From the NCBI GenBank assembly GCA_029821195.1, contig JALGTU010000022.1, forward strand, positions 1 through 34,400: 34,400 nucleotides of DNA. The letters are read 5' to 3'. Each line of letters starts with the position of its first letter. Positions within the stretch are counted from its first letter, which is position 1. A model generated the notes under the pieces. The model had not been told where the DNA came from, searched no databases, and saw nothing but the letters and a program-made list of their open reading frames with translations. A program made the position numbers and the translations under genes. Below, in pieces: positions 1 to 8,269 of the stretch. The stretch comes from Candidatus Zipacnadia bacterium. GTDB lineage: Bacteria; Armatimonadota; Zipacnadia; Zipacnadales; Zipacnadaceae.

Positions 1-541
1 TCTCATTCTCCAGGCTGACCAGCGGCACGCCCAGCTCGCGGCAGACCCGCTTCGCCTCAGACATATCGAAGGTGACTGTGGCGCTATCGCAGCTGTGCTC
101 GACGACGACGACGCGCTTGGCCCCGGCCTCTTTGCACAGCGCGATGACCGCGGCCAGTACCCCCGGGCTGGTCGTCGCCGCCTGGGCGGGCTGCCGCGCC
201 CAGGCCAGATTGGGCTTGAGGGCCACCACATCGCCGGGCCTGACCCAACTGCCGATGCCACCGTACTTCTCCACCGCCGCGCGGACCAACTCGTCGGGCT
301 TCATATTCTGGGCGACGGCGATATCAACGTCCGCAGGACCCGCCTGCCAGCGATTATTGCCCAGCCGCGACTCGGCGACTGCGACCTCTGAATCGCCTGC
401 GGCGCCCGGCCCGGGCACTTCGCTGGGGGGCATCTGGGCAACTTCATCGCGCGAGCAGCCGCCGACTGTGCCCAGCGCAGTCAGTCCGATACCCAGTTGC
501 GCACACCTGGCCAGGAACTCACGCCGGCGCATCTTACTCAT
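1..541 (-). CDS. DUF362-family exported protein (3' end beyond window)
   Basis: The reading frame starts at the ATG at 541, with an AAGGAG ribosome site 5 nt upstream, and is still open at base 1, so only the first 180 residues are seen. The N-terminus has an RRREFL twin-arginine motif, then a hydrophobic stretch ending in VGGC, which could be a lipobox; I infer Tat export, possibly as a lipoprotein. From about residue 65 the sequence (VDIAVAQN, GDVVALKPNLAW, AGAKRVVVVEHSCD) matches the start of DUF362 domains, often found in proteins that also carry iron-sulfur ferredoxin modules; any such module would lie outside the window. It is the last gene after mreBCD, 56 nt beyond mreD. Its substrate is unknown. 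Confidence 0.75.
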   Translation of the reverse strand, partial: MSKMRRREFLARCAQLGIGLTALGTVGGCSRDEVAQMPPSEVPGPGAAGDSEVAVAESRLGNNRWQAGPADVDIAVAQNMKPDELVRAAVEKYGGIGSWVRPGDVVALKPNLAWARQPAQAATTSPGVLAAVIALCKEAGAKRVVVVEHSCDSATVTFDMSEAKRVCRELGVPLVSLENE

Positions 542-597
542 ATCATCTCCTTGCCTGATCAACACGAGACGAAACCGGTGATTATCTGGCTGACGCC

Positions 598-1086
598 TTA
601 GGACTCCGCCGGCGGCGGCAGGTAACTGAAAAGCGCACGCAGGCCGGCGAAGAGCGGAGCCGCCACCAGACCGCTGAGAATGGCCTGTGCCAAGGTACCC
701 GTCAGCCACCGCACGAAAACCGGGGGAGGCAGGAAGAGCAGTTCCACCAGGTTCATTGCGATAACTGTCGTCGCTGTCACCAGCATCGCCACGAACACCT
801 GATTGGGGAATATCCGCCCGCCGAGTAGGCCCAGCGCCGTGCCAGCACCGATGTGACTGACAAACAAACCACCCAGCGGCAGCCGGCCCAGCGATCCGAC
901 CATCAGGCCTGTGCTCAGTCCCGACCAGGCACCCTCCAGCGGGCCCCGGGTCAAGCCCACCGTGACCAGCAGCACAACGGCGAGGTCCGGGGGCTGGCCG
1001 TCCAGCCGCAGCCAGGTGGGCCAGGCGTATTGCCAGGCCACCAGGACCACAGCCAGAACGAACTCAGTGAGATAAACCCAGAACAA
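598..1086 (-). CDS. mreD: Rod shape-determining protein MreD
   Basis: This 162-residue protein is almost entirely hydrophobic with about five membrane segments. It has the MreD pattern of a first helix, a short PPDLAVVLLV segment and a Gly-rich middle (GLSTGLMVGSLGRLPLGG). MreD is an inner-membrane part of the elongasome, linking cytoplasmic MreB to periplasmic MreC and the RodA/PBP synthase. The start is a TTG at 1086 with AAGGAG 5 nt upstream. It lies 27 nt after mreC, in the canonical mreB-mreC-mreD order, so one transcript is likely. MreD is poorly conserved in sequence, so the call rests partly on gene order. Confidence 0.88.
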   Translation of the reverse strand: MFWVYLTEFVLAVVLVAWQYAWPTWLRLDGQPPDLAVVLLVTVGLTRGPLEGAWSGLSTGLMVGSLGRLPLGGLFVSHIGAGTALGLLGGRIFPNQVFVAMLVTATTVIAMNLVELLFLPPPVFVRWLTGTLAQAILSGLVAAPLFAGLRALFSYLPPPAES

Positions 1087-1113
1087 CGCTGCTCCTTCTC
1101 CCCTATAACCGGC

Positions 1114-1959
1114 CTACGGCGTCGGGACGACCCAGACGTAATCGAGGCGCTCAAAATCAACAAAGGGCCGGATGGTGGCGACAACGGTGTGCGCATAAGC
1201 CGGTGAAGTGGCGACGGCTTCAACCACGCCGACGGGTATTGAGCGGGGGTAGATGCCGTCCTCCCCTGAGGTGATGATGACATCGCCGGTGAGGATATCG
1301 GCCCGGCGGCGCAGTTTCTCCATCTGCAGTCGGTCGGGCCACCCCCCGCGCCAGTGCTGGACTGGTCTGACGATGCCCACCACGCGACTGCGCTGATCGC
1401 GCGCACCGAGACCGTGCTGGGCGTCTACGATCAGCAGCACCTGAGCGGCATTCCCATTCATCACCTCGATCACCCGTCCGACCAGGCCCCCCGCTTCCCG
1501 CACAATGTCGCCCTTGCTGAGCTCGCGACTCTCCAGGGCCTGGATCGTGATGCGACAGCGCTGGCTATCGGGAGCCCGGCCGATGACCCGGGCGGGGATA
1601 TCCTTGACCTCCTGATCCAGCTCGAGGCCGAGCTTCTCGCGGAACGCCTTATTCTCCCGGAAGTGCTCGGTCAGCAGGATCGTTTCATTCTCCAGTTGCT
1701 TACACTTCTGGCGCAATCGTCGGTTCTCCGCTGCCAGCGACTGGGCCCGGAATACCGACAGCGCCGTGTCGTGGAGAGCCTCGTTGACCCTGGTCACCAC
1801 ACTCATGACCGGATAGCCGAGCATCTGGCAAACGTATTCCGGTAAGCTAACCCGCTTGCTGTCCCCGGCGAGGTGCTGCCACATCGTCAGGACCATGGCC
1901 AAGGTAACCAGGAATAGCAGCGGACTGAGGCCTGTTCGACGGCGCGCATCCAGTAGCAT
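1114..1959 (-). CDS. mreC: Rod shape-determining protein MreC
   Basis: The 281-residue protein has the MreC layout: a short cytoplasmic N-terminus, one membrane helix at about residues 12-31, a charged coiled-coil at about 68-115 (AAENRRLRQKCKQLENE) and a periplasmic beta domain from about 120. The domain carries family signatures such as IPARVIGR, GDIVREAGGLVGRV and LTGDVIITSGEDGIYP. MreC organises the elongation-phase peptidoglycan synthase outside the membrane and contacts PBP2-type enzymes. It begins 21 nt after the mreB stop and ends 27 nt before mreD. The ribosome site is weak, which suggests coupling to mreB translation. Confidence 0.95.
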   Translation of the reverse strand: MLLDARRRTGLSPLLFLVTLAMVLTMWQHLAGDSKRVSLPEYVCQMLGYPVMSVVTRVNEALHDTALSVFRAQSLAAENRRLRQKCKQLENETILLTEHFRENKAFREKLGLELDQEVKDIPARVIGRAPDSQRCRITIQALESRELSKGDIVREAGGLVGRVIEVMNGNAAQVLLIVDAQHGLGARDQRSRVVGIVRPVQHWRGGWPDRLQMEKLRRRADILTGDVIITSGEDGIYPRSIPVGVVEAVATSPAYAHTVVATIRPFVDFERLDYVWVVPTP

Positions 1960-1980
1960 AATTGAGTGAACGGCTGCCGG

Positions 1981-3033
1981 CTAGGCCGACGAGCTGAAAG
2001 GCAAGTCGTCGAGTTCTTCCAGGTAGCGGGCGGTGCCCAGCACCACACAGTTCATCGGCTCCTGGGCCACGTAAACAGGTATGTCGGTCTCGGCGCTGAT
2101 GAGTTGGTCCAGGCCGCGCAGCAGCGAGCCGCCGCCGGCCAGAACGATACCCCGGTTCATAATATCCGCAGCCAGTTCCGGCGCGGTGGCATCCAGGGTT
2201 TCCTTGACCACCTCGACGATGGCCGCGACCGGCTCGGCGCAGGCTTCCCGGATCTCCGAGGAGGTGATCACCACCTTGCGGGGCAGACCGGTCACCAGGT
2301 CCTTGCCCCGTACCTGCGTCGTGGTTTCCTTGGGCAGCGGGAAGGCCGAGCCGATGCTGATTTTGATCTGTTCCGCGGTGCTCTCGCCAATATACAAGTT
2401 GGCCTCGTGGCGCAGATACAAGGCAATAGCTTCGTCAATCGCCTCGCTGGCAATGCGCAGTGAGCGCTGCGTGCAGATGCCGCCCAGCGAGATCACAGCT
2501 ACCTCGCTCGTGCCTCCACCGATATCAACGATCATATTGCCCACCGGCTCGGAGACGGGCATGCCGGCACCGATCGCCGCAGCCATTGGCTCATCCATTA
2601 TCCGGATTTCCCAGACCCCGGCCTGGCGGGCGGCATCCTGCACCGCGCGCCGTTCCACCTCGGTAACCCCGGCAGCAACACCGACGACAACGGACGGATG
2701 TAGGAACACGCGGCGGTCGTGCACCTTGCGGATGAAGTGCCGAATCATCGCCTCGGTGACGTCGAAGTCGGCGATTACGCCTTTGCGCAGCGGACGGATT
2801 GCCGATATCCGCGCCGGAGTGCGCCCGACCATCCGCTTGGCGTCATTGCCGACGGCGAGCACTTGCATGGTATCGTCATCAATGGCCACCACCGAAGGCT
2901 CATTGAGCACAATGCCTCGGCCCTTGACGTACACGAGGGTATTGGCCGTACCCAAGTCAATACCCATATCGCCGGGGCTGAGCACACTGTGCAGCGCCCT
3001 GCGCCACGCCCATTGAAATATGCTCCGTCTCAC
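1981..3033 (-). CDS. mreB: Rod shape-determining protein MreB (bacterial actin)
   Basis: I chose the GTG at 3033, which has AGGAG 6 nt upstream and gives a normal 350-residue MreB. An ATG 72 nt further upstream is in frame, but the extra residues do not look like MreB. Actin-fold ATP-binding motifs are clear: phosphate loop 1 DLGTANT at about 26-32, phosphate loop 2 VDIGGGTSE at about 169-177, and the adenosine motif GIVLAGGGSLLRG near 305-317. MreB polymerises under the inner membrane and positions lateral wall synthesis. It heads the mreB-mreC-mreD cluster. A candidate promoter lies within the maf remnant upstream. Confidence 0.97.
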   Translation of the reverse strand: MRRSIFQWAWRRALHSVLSPGDMGIDLGTANTLVYVKGRGIVLNEPSVVAIDDDTMQVLAVGNDAKRMVGRTPARISAIRPLRKGVIADFDVTEAMIRHFIRKVHDRRVFLHPSVVVGVAAGVTEVERRAVQDAARQAGVWEIRIMDEPMAAAIGAGMPVSEPVGNMIVDIGGGTSEVAVISLGGICTQRSLRIASEAIDEAIALYLRHEANLYIGESTAEQIKISIGSAFPLPKETTTQVRGKDLVTGLPRKVVITSSEIREACAEPVAAIVEVVKETLDATAPELAADIMNRGIVLAGGGSLLRGLDQLISAETDIPVYVAQEPMNCVVLGTARYLEELDDLPFSSSA

Positions 3034-3155
3034 ACTGATCTCCTGTTGATCTGCGATATCGCCCCCGGATGATTGGGGGGAATTGCCCGGGTGCGAACAC
3101 GCCACCCCCTAGCCAACACACGGTGACCGCCGCACGGCTCTGCGCAGCCCAGCGT

Positions 3156-3519
3156 CCCCCGAGCCTTGACCACCCTGGCTATCGGCAGGCCCACTACATT
3201 ATAATACGAACCCCGAATCCACTCAATAAAGCTTGCCACTGGCCACCACGGTATCAGCCCCCAGAACGAGCCGCTCCGGATGACGAAGGGCCACCCACAC
3301 GGCCTTACGTACGGCTTGGCGCATAGCCAGCCGGTATGGTGAGCCGGCGAGAGGACGCTGCCACTCCACCGGGCAGGGCACCACTTGGTAGGGGATGCCA
3401 GCTAACTTCAGGAGGCGGGCCCGCCGCGCGGAGGCTGCGGCCAGGATCAGCTGCTTCCTGGCTACCTGCGGAGGAACTAGCTCGCACTCAAACTGTCGTC
3501 GCCTGCTAGTGGGAAGATG
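3156..3519 (-). pseudogene. maf: maf (nucleoside-triphosphate pyrophosphatase), internal deletion and frameshift
   Basis: Maf proteins are house-cleaning nucleotide pyrophosphatases of about 190 residues. Here the N-terminal part is present in one frame: [19 protein letters not shown], then GIPYQVVP and LVLGADTVV. That frame stops at 3223. The C-terminal signature IRGSYYNVVGLPIARVV follows at once in another frame (about 3239-3156). About 80 central residues, including the LSGRTH-type and AGAYGIQG-type segments, are missing. The join lies near 3235-3243, and the frame changes there. The start is unclear; a GTG at 3519 is the best candidate, 9 nt after the ABC1/UbiB stop. It cannot make a normal Maf fold, so I call it a pseudogene, unless the join is an assembly error. 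Confidence 0.82.
3198..3226 (-). promoter_or_regulatory. Candidate promoter for mreBCD inside the maf remnant
   Basis: On the minus strand TTGAGT (3226-3221) is followed after 17 nt by a perfect TATAAT (3203-3198). This would place the transcript start about 158 nt before mreB. The TATAAT coincides with the TAT-TAT-AAT codons of the conserved SYYNVV segment of the decayed maf gene. The -35 box matches at 4 of 6 positions. Confidence 0.45.
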
Positions 3520-3527
3520 CACGGTAG

Positions 3528-5267
3528 TTATAAGCGCCCGGAGCGAATAATGGAGTAGAGTAACCAAACGCCCATTACTGCGCCGACTATAATGAAGGTA
3601 ATCGCTACGGGGCTACCCACTGTGCTAACCGCCTGCTCGCTGGTCAGAATCATTGCCGCAGCAATGATTACCGCTGCTACGATAATGCTGAACGCCAGGC
3701 GGTTTGCCATGGTGCTGAATTGGTGCAGAGGCCGATCGGTCTGCTCCAGTTCCACCCGCATCTTTAGACCATTGACCTGGGCACGCAGGAGCAGCTCGGA
3801 GAGCTGCCTGGGCAGACGGACGACATAGTGGCTCAGTTCGCGGCTGAAGCTGCCCAACTCATCCAGAATAGCCCTGGGCATCAGCCGGCGGAGCAGCGAA
3901 CGCTGCGCGGCATCGGCGGCCAGCGCGTCAAAGTCGAACTCCGGGTCAAGCTGCAGGCAAATGCCCTCCGCGATCGTCATCGCCCGCAGCAGGCTGATCC
4001 ACGCCGGCGGCATGCGGACGTCGTGAGTGAGCAACAGACCCATTAGATCATCAAACAGCTCGGACATCACCACCCGCCCAGCGCTTAACCCCCAGTAGCG
4101 AGATAGCTCCTTGTCTATATCCAGTCGCAGCCTCTGTAGGTCGGTCTTGTCGGAAATAACTCCGATACTCGTGATGACGTTGACCATCTCATTAGTATCT
4201 CCGGCAAGCAAGGCGCTAAGCATCTGGAGCATGCTGCTGCGTAGTTGCGGGCCAGCGGTGCCCACGTGCCCAAAGTCAAAAAACGCTATGCGACCATCAG
4301 GCATTATCTTTAGGTTGCCAGCATGAGGGTCGGCGTGGAAAAAGCCGTCGTCAATGACCTGCCGCAGCATTATCTCCGCGAATGCCTTGGCCACCTCGGC
4401 CCGGTCAACCTTCAGCTGCGCCAGTTCCTCTTCATTGTTGATACTGACTCCCACGATTAGCTGCGAGGTTAGCACTCGGCTGGCGGTGTACTCTTCCACG
4501 ACCCTGGGCACCACCGCGCGCGGCTCATCGGCCAGGTTCTCCCGCATCCTCTCGGCGTTGTGCCCCTCACGGGCGAAGTCCAACTCGTTTCGCAGGATAT
4601 GTGCGATTTCATCCGCCCATCCAACCAGATCATGATCTTGAGCCCACTTGCTGTGCCGCCGCGCCTGCCGGGCTCCCCAACGCATCACCGCCAGGTCAGT
4701 TTCAACCAGCTCCACCACTCCCGGACGTTGCACCTTCACTGCTACTTGCTCGCCACTGGGCAATTTTGCCGCATGCACCTGGCTCAACGAGGCCGAACCA
4801 AGCGGTTCGGGGGCAAATTCAACGAAGAGTTCCTCCAGCGGGGTCCCCAGTTCCGCTTCGATCACCGCCTTGGCCTGCTCGAACGGGAACGGCGGTACCT
4901 CCTCCTGCAGCTTACGCAGCTCCTGGATATACTCCTGCGGCACCAGATCGGGCCGCGTGGACAGCACTTGGCCGATCTTGATGGCGGTCGCGCCGATCTC
5001 CTCCACGGCTAGACGCAGGCGGACGGCCATCTCCAGCCCAGCGGTCGCGGCGTCAACTTTGCCATCCTGTTTGTCCTGGCGGCGCAAGAACCTATCCAAC
5101 CCCACGCTGTGCATTATCGAAGCGAAGCCAAATTTGACGAATATCGCCGTCACGTAGCCAGCCCGCCGCATCCACCGGCTGGCCCGGCTGCCCAGGTCTT
5201 CCGCGAAGGTTTTGCGCTCAGGTGACGATGTTGAGTCCGGCGCCACAACTGCCACACCTTCCCTCAT
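3528..5267 (-). CDS. ubiB: ABC1/AarF/UbiB-family kinase-like protein
   Basis: The 579-residue protein carries the full ABC1/UbiB motif set: KIGQ at about 97-100, the Ala/Ser-rich nucleotide loop ASLSQVH at about 159-165, AVKVQRPG with the ATP-site lysine at about 176-183, the ELD of the ExD motif at about 228-230, HADPHAGN at about 311-318 and DFG at about 331-333. Two C-terminal membrane helices (about 530-550 and 555-575) anchor it. Relatives support ubiquinone or other isoprenoid-lipid metabolism through an atypical ATPase activity; the lipid served here is unknown. The ATG at 5267 overlaps the upstream radical SAM gene by 50 nt. Internal GTG starts at 5255 or 5246 would reduce this and sit closer to a GGAAGG site. 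Confidence 0.93.
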   Translation of the reverse strand: MREGVAVVAPDSTSSPERKTFAEDLGSRASRWMRRAGYVTAIFVKFGFASIMHSVGLDRFLRRQDKQDGKVDAATAGLEMAVRLRLAVEEIGATAIKIGQVLSTRPDLVPQEYIQELRKLQEEVPPFPFEQAKAVIEAELGTPLEELFVEFAPEPLGSASLSQVHAAKLPSGEQVAVKVQRPGVVELVETDLAVMRWGARQARRHSKWAQDHDLVGWADEIAHILRNELDFAREGHNAERMRENLADEPRAVVPRVVEEYTASRVLTSQLIVGVSINNEEELAQLKVDRAEVAKAFAEIMLRQVIDDGFFHADPHAGNLKIMPDGRIAFFDFGHVGTAGPQLRSSMLQMLSALLAGDTNEMVNVITSIGVISDKTDLQRLRLDIDKELSRYWGLSAGRVVMSELFDDLMGLLLTHDVRMPPAWISLLRAMTIAEGICLQLDPEFDFDALAADAAQRSLLRRLMPRAILDELGSFSRELSHYVVRLPRQLSELLLRAQVNGLKMRVELEQTDRPLHQFSTMANRLAFSIIVAAVIIAAAMILTSEQAVSTVGSPVAITFIIVGAVMGVWLLYSIIRSGRL

Positions 5268-6225
5268 CGGTCATATTCACCAGGCGGCTACTGAATCCCG
5301 AGCGGCTGATGACCGTCTCGCCGCACTGCGGGCACACGGTATCGGTTGTTCCATTGAGAAAGATGTTGCCGACATACACGTACTTGAGTCGCTCCCGGGC
5401 CAGCTCGTAGGCCCGCTGGAGCGTTTCCGCCGGTGTCGGCGGCGCATCGAGCTTATGTGCGGGATGGTAGCGTGACAGGTGCACGGGCATATCCTCGCGC
5501 ACTGCCGCCGCCCAGTCGAAAATCGCCGTCAGTTCTTCGTCGCTGTCGTTGTAGCCAGGAATAATCAATACGGTAATTTCCACATGGCACTGCTCGACGG
5601 CGATTTCCACCGTCCGCCGCGCCGGCCAGGCCTCGCCGCTGCATAACTCTCGGTAGAAATCGTCGCTCCAGGCCTTGATATCCACGTTCATCGCCCCGAT
5701 ATAGGGAAGAAGCTCGCGCAGCGGCTCCTCTTCGATGATGCCGTTGGTGACCAGTACGTTTTGCATACCCGCTTCCTGCACCAGCCGCGCCGTGTCGTAG
5801 ACGTACTCGTACCAGATTATCGGCTCGTTGTAGGTGTAGGCAATGCCGATGTTGCCAGCTTTTGTCCGCCACTCCTCAGCCACTTTCAGCGCCTGCTCGG
5901 GCTCGATATGCTGCGTGGACGGGCGCCCCTGGGAAATCGTCCAGTTCTGGCAAAAGACGCAGGAGAGGTTGCATCCAAATGTGCCCAGCGAGAGGATATC
6001 TGTACCCGGAAAAAAATGATACAGCGGCTTTTTCTCGATGGGATCCATCGTTACAGAGGTAGCCTCGGCGTAGTTCAGCGACCGCAGGACGCCGTCCACA
6101 TTCTCGCGCACCCGGCAGCGCCCCGTCTTGCCTGGACGGATTCGGCAATGCCAGGGACACAGCCCGCACTGCAGGTATCCCTCAGCGGACTCGTAATACC
6201 GGCACTCGACCAGTTCCTTAGCCAT
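5218..6225 (-). CDS. amrS: AmmeMemoRadiSam-type radical SAM enzyme
   Basis: The 335-residue protein opens with a Cys cluster (CGLCPWHC, then GRCRVRENVDG). It has the SAM/[4Fe-4S] motif CNLSCVFC (C-x3-C-x2-C) near residue 85, followed by QNWTISQ, AYTYNEP and HLSRYHPAH. All are typical of the AmrS branch of pyruvate-formate-lyase-activase-like proteins (COG1180). A C-terminal zinc-ribbon-like part has CPQC and CGSC pairs. In other genomes the enzyme travels with AMMECR1 and Memo proteins; neither is in this window. The reaction is not established. It lies 6 nt after the nagA remnant and overlaps the ABC1/UbiB gene, so it is part of the same minus-strand operon. Confidence 0.93.
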   Translation of the reverse strand: MAKELVECRYYESAEGYLQCGLCPWHCRIRPGKTGRCRVRENVDGVLRSLNYAEATSVTMDPIEKKPLYHFFPGTDILSLGTFGCNLSCVFCQNWTISQGRPSTQHIEPEQALKVAEEWRTKAGNIGIAYTYNEPIIWYEYVYDTARLVQEAGMQNVLVTNGIIEEEPLRELLPYIGAMNVDIKAWSDDFYRELCSGEAWPARRTVEIAVEQCHVEITVLIIPGYNDSDEELTAIFDWAAAVREDMPVHLSRYHPAHKLDAPPTPAETLQRAYELARERLKYVYVGNIFLNGTTDTVCPQCGETVISRSGFSSRLVNMTDEGRCGSCGAGLNIVT

Positions 6226-6231
6226 TGTCCG

Positions 6232-7306
6232 TCACAACTCCCCCGTTCTCGAGTAGACGAATTCTCCCTGGACCAGTGTGGCCCATATCGTCTCATCGTG
6301 GTCCAGGATAGCCAGGTCGGCATCCTTGCCTACAGTGATAGTGCCGGTGCGGTGTCCCTGGCCCAGAATGCGCGCGGGGACCACCGAGGCCATAATCGAA
6401 GCCTGCTCGAGCGTGACGCCGGCGAACTCCATCATATTGAACACAGCCCGGTCCATGGTCAGGGTACTGCCCGCCAGCGGCCCGGTCTCAGTATCGCGAT
6501 GGGCCTCGCCACTGGTTATCACCGTGACCACGCCGTGGCGCTCGTAGACACCGTCGGGCATCCCGGCAGCCGCTACGCTGTCGGTAATGAGACAAGTGCG
6601 CTCGGGGCCCTTGACTCGATACAGCAGCTTGACCATCGCCGGGGCGACGTGGATGCCGTCGCAAATGATCTCAGCGATCACGCGGTCGTCGGTGAGCAGA
6701 GCAGTGGTCAGCGACAGGTCGCGATGGTGCAACTGTGGCATCGTGTCGAAGACGTGCGTACCCACCGAAGCGCCCCAGGCGATCGCTTCTTTGGCCTGCC
6801 CGAAGTCGGCGTTGCTGTGCCCCAGGCTGACGGTCACGCCCCGCTCACCCAGCCAGCGGATGACCGCCCTGGCACCGGGTATTTCCGGGGCGATCGTGAC
6901 CACCCGAATCTGCCCATCGGCAGCGTCCCAGAGCCGCTGTAACTGCGCGACGTCGCCGCTCACTATCGCCTCCTGCTTCATCGCGCCAGGCCGCTCGGGG
7001 CTGATGTAAGGCCCCTCCAGATTCAGCCCACAGATACGCGCGCCGACCGGGGGCGCAGTGTCGGGTTATCTCGCGGACTGATTCTTCGTCGGCATCCATA
7101 AAGGAGCAGCCGACGGCCCCGTGGATGTGTGTCTCCACGAAGCCGGGCACCACCCGCCGGCCCTCGACGTCCACCGGTTCTGCCGCCGGGGCAGCCACCG
7201 CTCCCGGCTGGCCCAGCGCCGCGATCTTGCCGTCCTGGATTAGTATCTCCCCCGGCCGGGGTGGCGCTGCGCCGCAGATAACCTCGGCGTTGGTAATCAG
7301 TTTCAT
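6232..7306 (-). pseudogene. nagA: nagA (N-acetylglucosamine-6-phosphate deacetylase), internal deletion and frameshift
   Basis: Intact NagA (about 380-400 residues) removes acetate from GlcNAc-6-phosphate in amino-sugar and wall recycling. The N-terminal part starts at 7306 and has the amidohydrolase strand RRVVPGFVETHIHG. It keeps the family reading to ITRHCA near 7050, then goes out of frame. The rest continues in another frame: GARICGLNLEGPYISPE, the metal site SLGHSNA, THVFDTM, the catalytic-Asp segment LITDSVAAAG, and a stop at 6232. About 40-45 residues between the two parts are absent. Metal and catalytic residues outside the gap remain, so the damage looks recent or could be an assembly error. 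It begins 32 nt after the isomerase gene. Confidence 0.85.
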
Positions 7307-7338
7307 AATGCGCGGCTCCCGGTTTGCGATCGCGCCTG

Positions 7339-8121
7339 TTACGAGCCGATAATGGCGGCCATTTGCGCCGCGGTGTCGTAGATGAACTGTCGGGCAAACT
7401 GCGGATAGGTCTTAAGCTCGGCGGTGATATAACCGTCGTATCCCACGCTGCGGAGCGCCTGCATTACTTTGGGGTAGTCCACATCGCCCTGGAGCAGTCC
7501 GACGAACTGCCTGGTGCTCACATTGAAGTCCTTGATGTGCACCTTCTTGATCCGCTCGCCCAGAATCGCTACCCACTGCTCCGGGTAGCCGTACAACAGG
7601 ATATTGCCGACATCGAAATATGCCTGTACCAGCGGGCTGGCGAAGCTGTCAATGTAGTCCCGCATCTCCAGGGGGCTGAGCAGGAACTTGTTCCAGACGT
7701 TCTCCAGGCACATCATCACGCCCAGCTCTTCAGCAAGGGGGAGCAGCTCGTGGATGCTCTTCTGGGATATCTCGTAGGCTGCATCATAACTAACTTCTTC
7801 ACTGACTACACCGGGCACGACCAGCACAGCGTCCGCACCCATCGCCGCCGCCTGCCGCAGTGCGTTCTGGATCCCCGCGATGCCCTGCAGGCGAGTCTGC
7901 TCATCAGTCGCCGAAAGCGGCAACTGCCAATGCGTCCCGCCCATTATGCTGGGGATCTCCAGGCCGATCTCCTGCGCCAGGCTCGCGACCTGCGCGACCT
8001 CGTCACGCGTCTCAAACTGACCTGGTTCTATCCCATCGAAGCCGGCGTCTTTGATGATCTCCATCCGCTCCCGGTGGCTTCCCAGAGCGGAACTGCTTGC
8101 GTAGCATATACCTTTCTTCAT
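7339..8121 (-). CDS. Sugar phosphate isomerase/epimerase (TIM barrel)
   Basis: The start is the ATG at 8121 with GGAGG 7 nt upstream, giving 260 residues; a longer in-frame extension lacks a ribosome site and family sequence. The protein has the AP-endonuclease-2/xylose-isomerase-like pattern, with metal-ligand strands CLENVWNKF, AYFDVGNIL, VHIKDFN and TAELKTY, which supply Glu, Asp, His and Glu. Such enzymes isomerise or epimerise keto sugars or inososes; the substrate cannot be read from sequence. It is first in a minus-strand operon with the nagA remnant, amrS and ABC1/UbiB, behind a good promoter. It is only distantly similar to the two isomerases at 19948-21651. Confidence 0.88.
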   Translation of the reverse strand: MKKGICYASSSALGSHRERMEIIKDAGFDGIEPGQFETRDEVAQVASLAQEIGLEIPSIMGGTHWQLPLSATDEQTRLQGIAGIQNALRQAAAMGADAVLVVPGVVSEEVSYDAAYEISQKSIHELLPLAEELGVMMCLENVWNKFLLSPLEMRDYIDSFASPLVQAYFDVGNILLYGYPEQWVAILGERIKKVHIKDFNVSTRQFVGLLQGDVDYPKVMQALRSVGYDGYITAELKTYPQFARQFIYDTAAQMAAIIGS

Positions 8122-8158
8122 AATGGCGCCTCCGTCATTTGCCGTGCCGACAGAAATA

Positions 8159-8187
8159 GTTGTACTTGCGGTGGGAGTATTCGTCAA
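8159..8187 (-). promoter_or_regulatory. Promoter for the isomerase-nagA-amrS operon
   Basis: Minus-strand TTGACG (8187-8182), 17 nt spacer, TACAAC (8164-8159). The predicted transcript start is about 30 nt before the isomerase ATG. The -35 box matches consensus at 5 of 6 positions and the -10 box at 4 of 6. Confidence 0.6.
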
Positions 8188-8269
8188 GTGGGCACGGCGA
8201 ACCTTCATACTAGGTCCGCGGTAAGGACCATCCCTAACCACCCCTACAGCATCCGCGGTTCTTTCCCAG

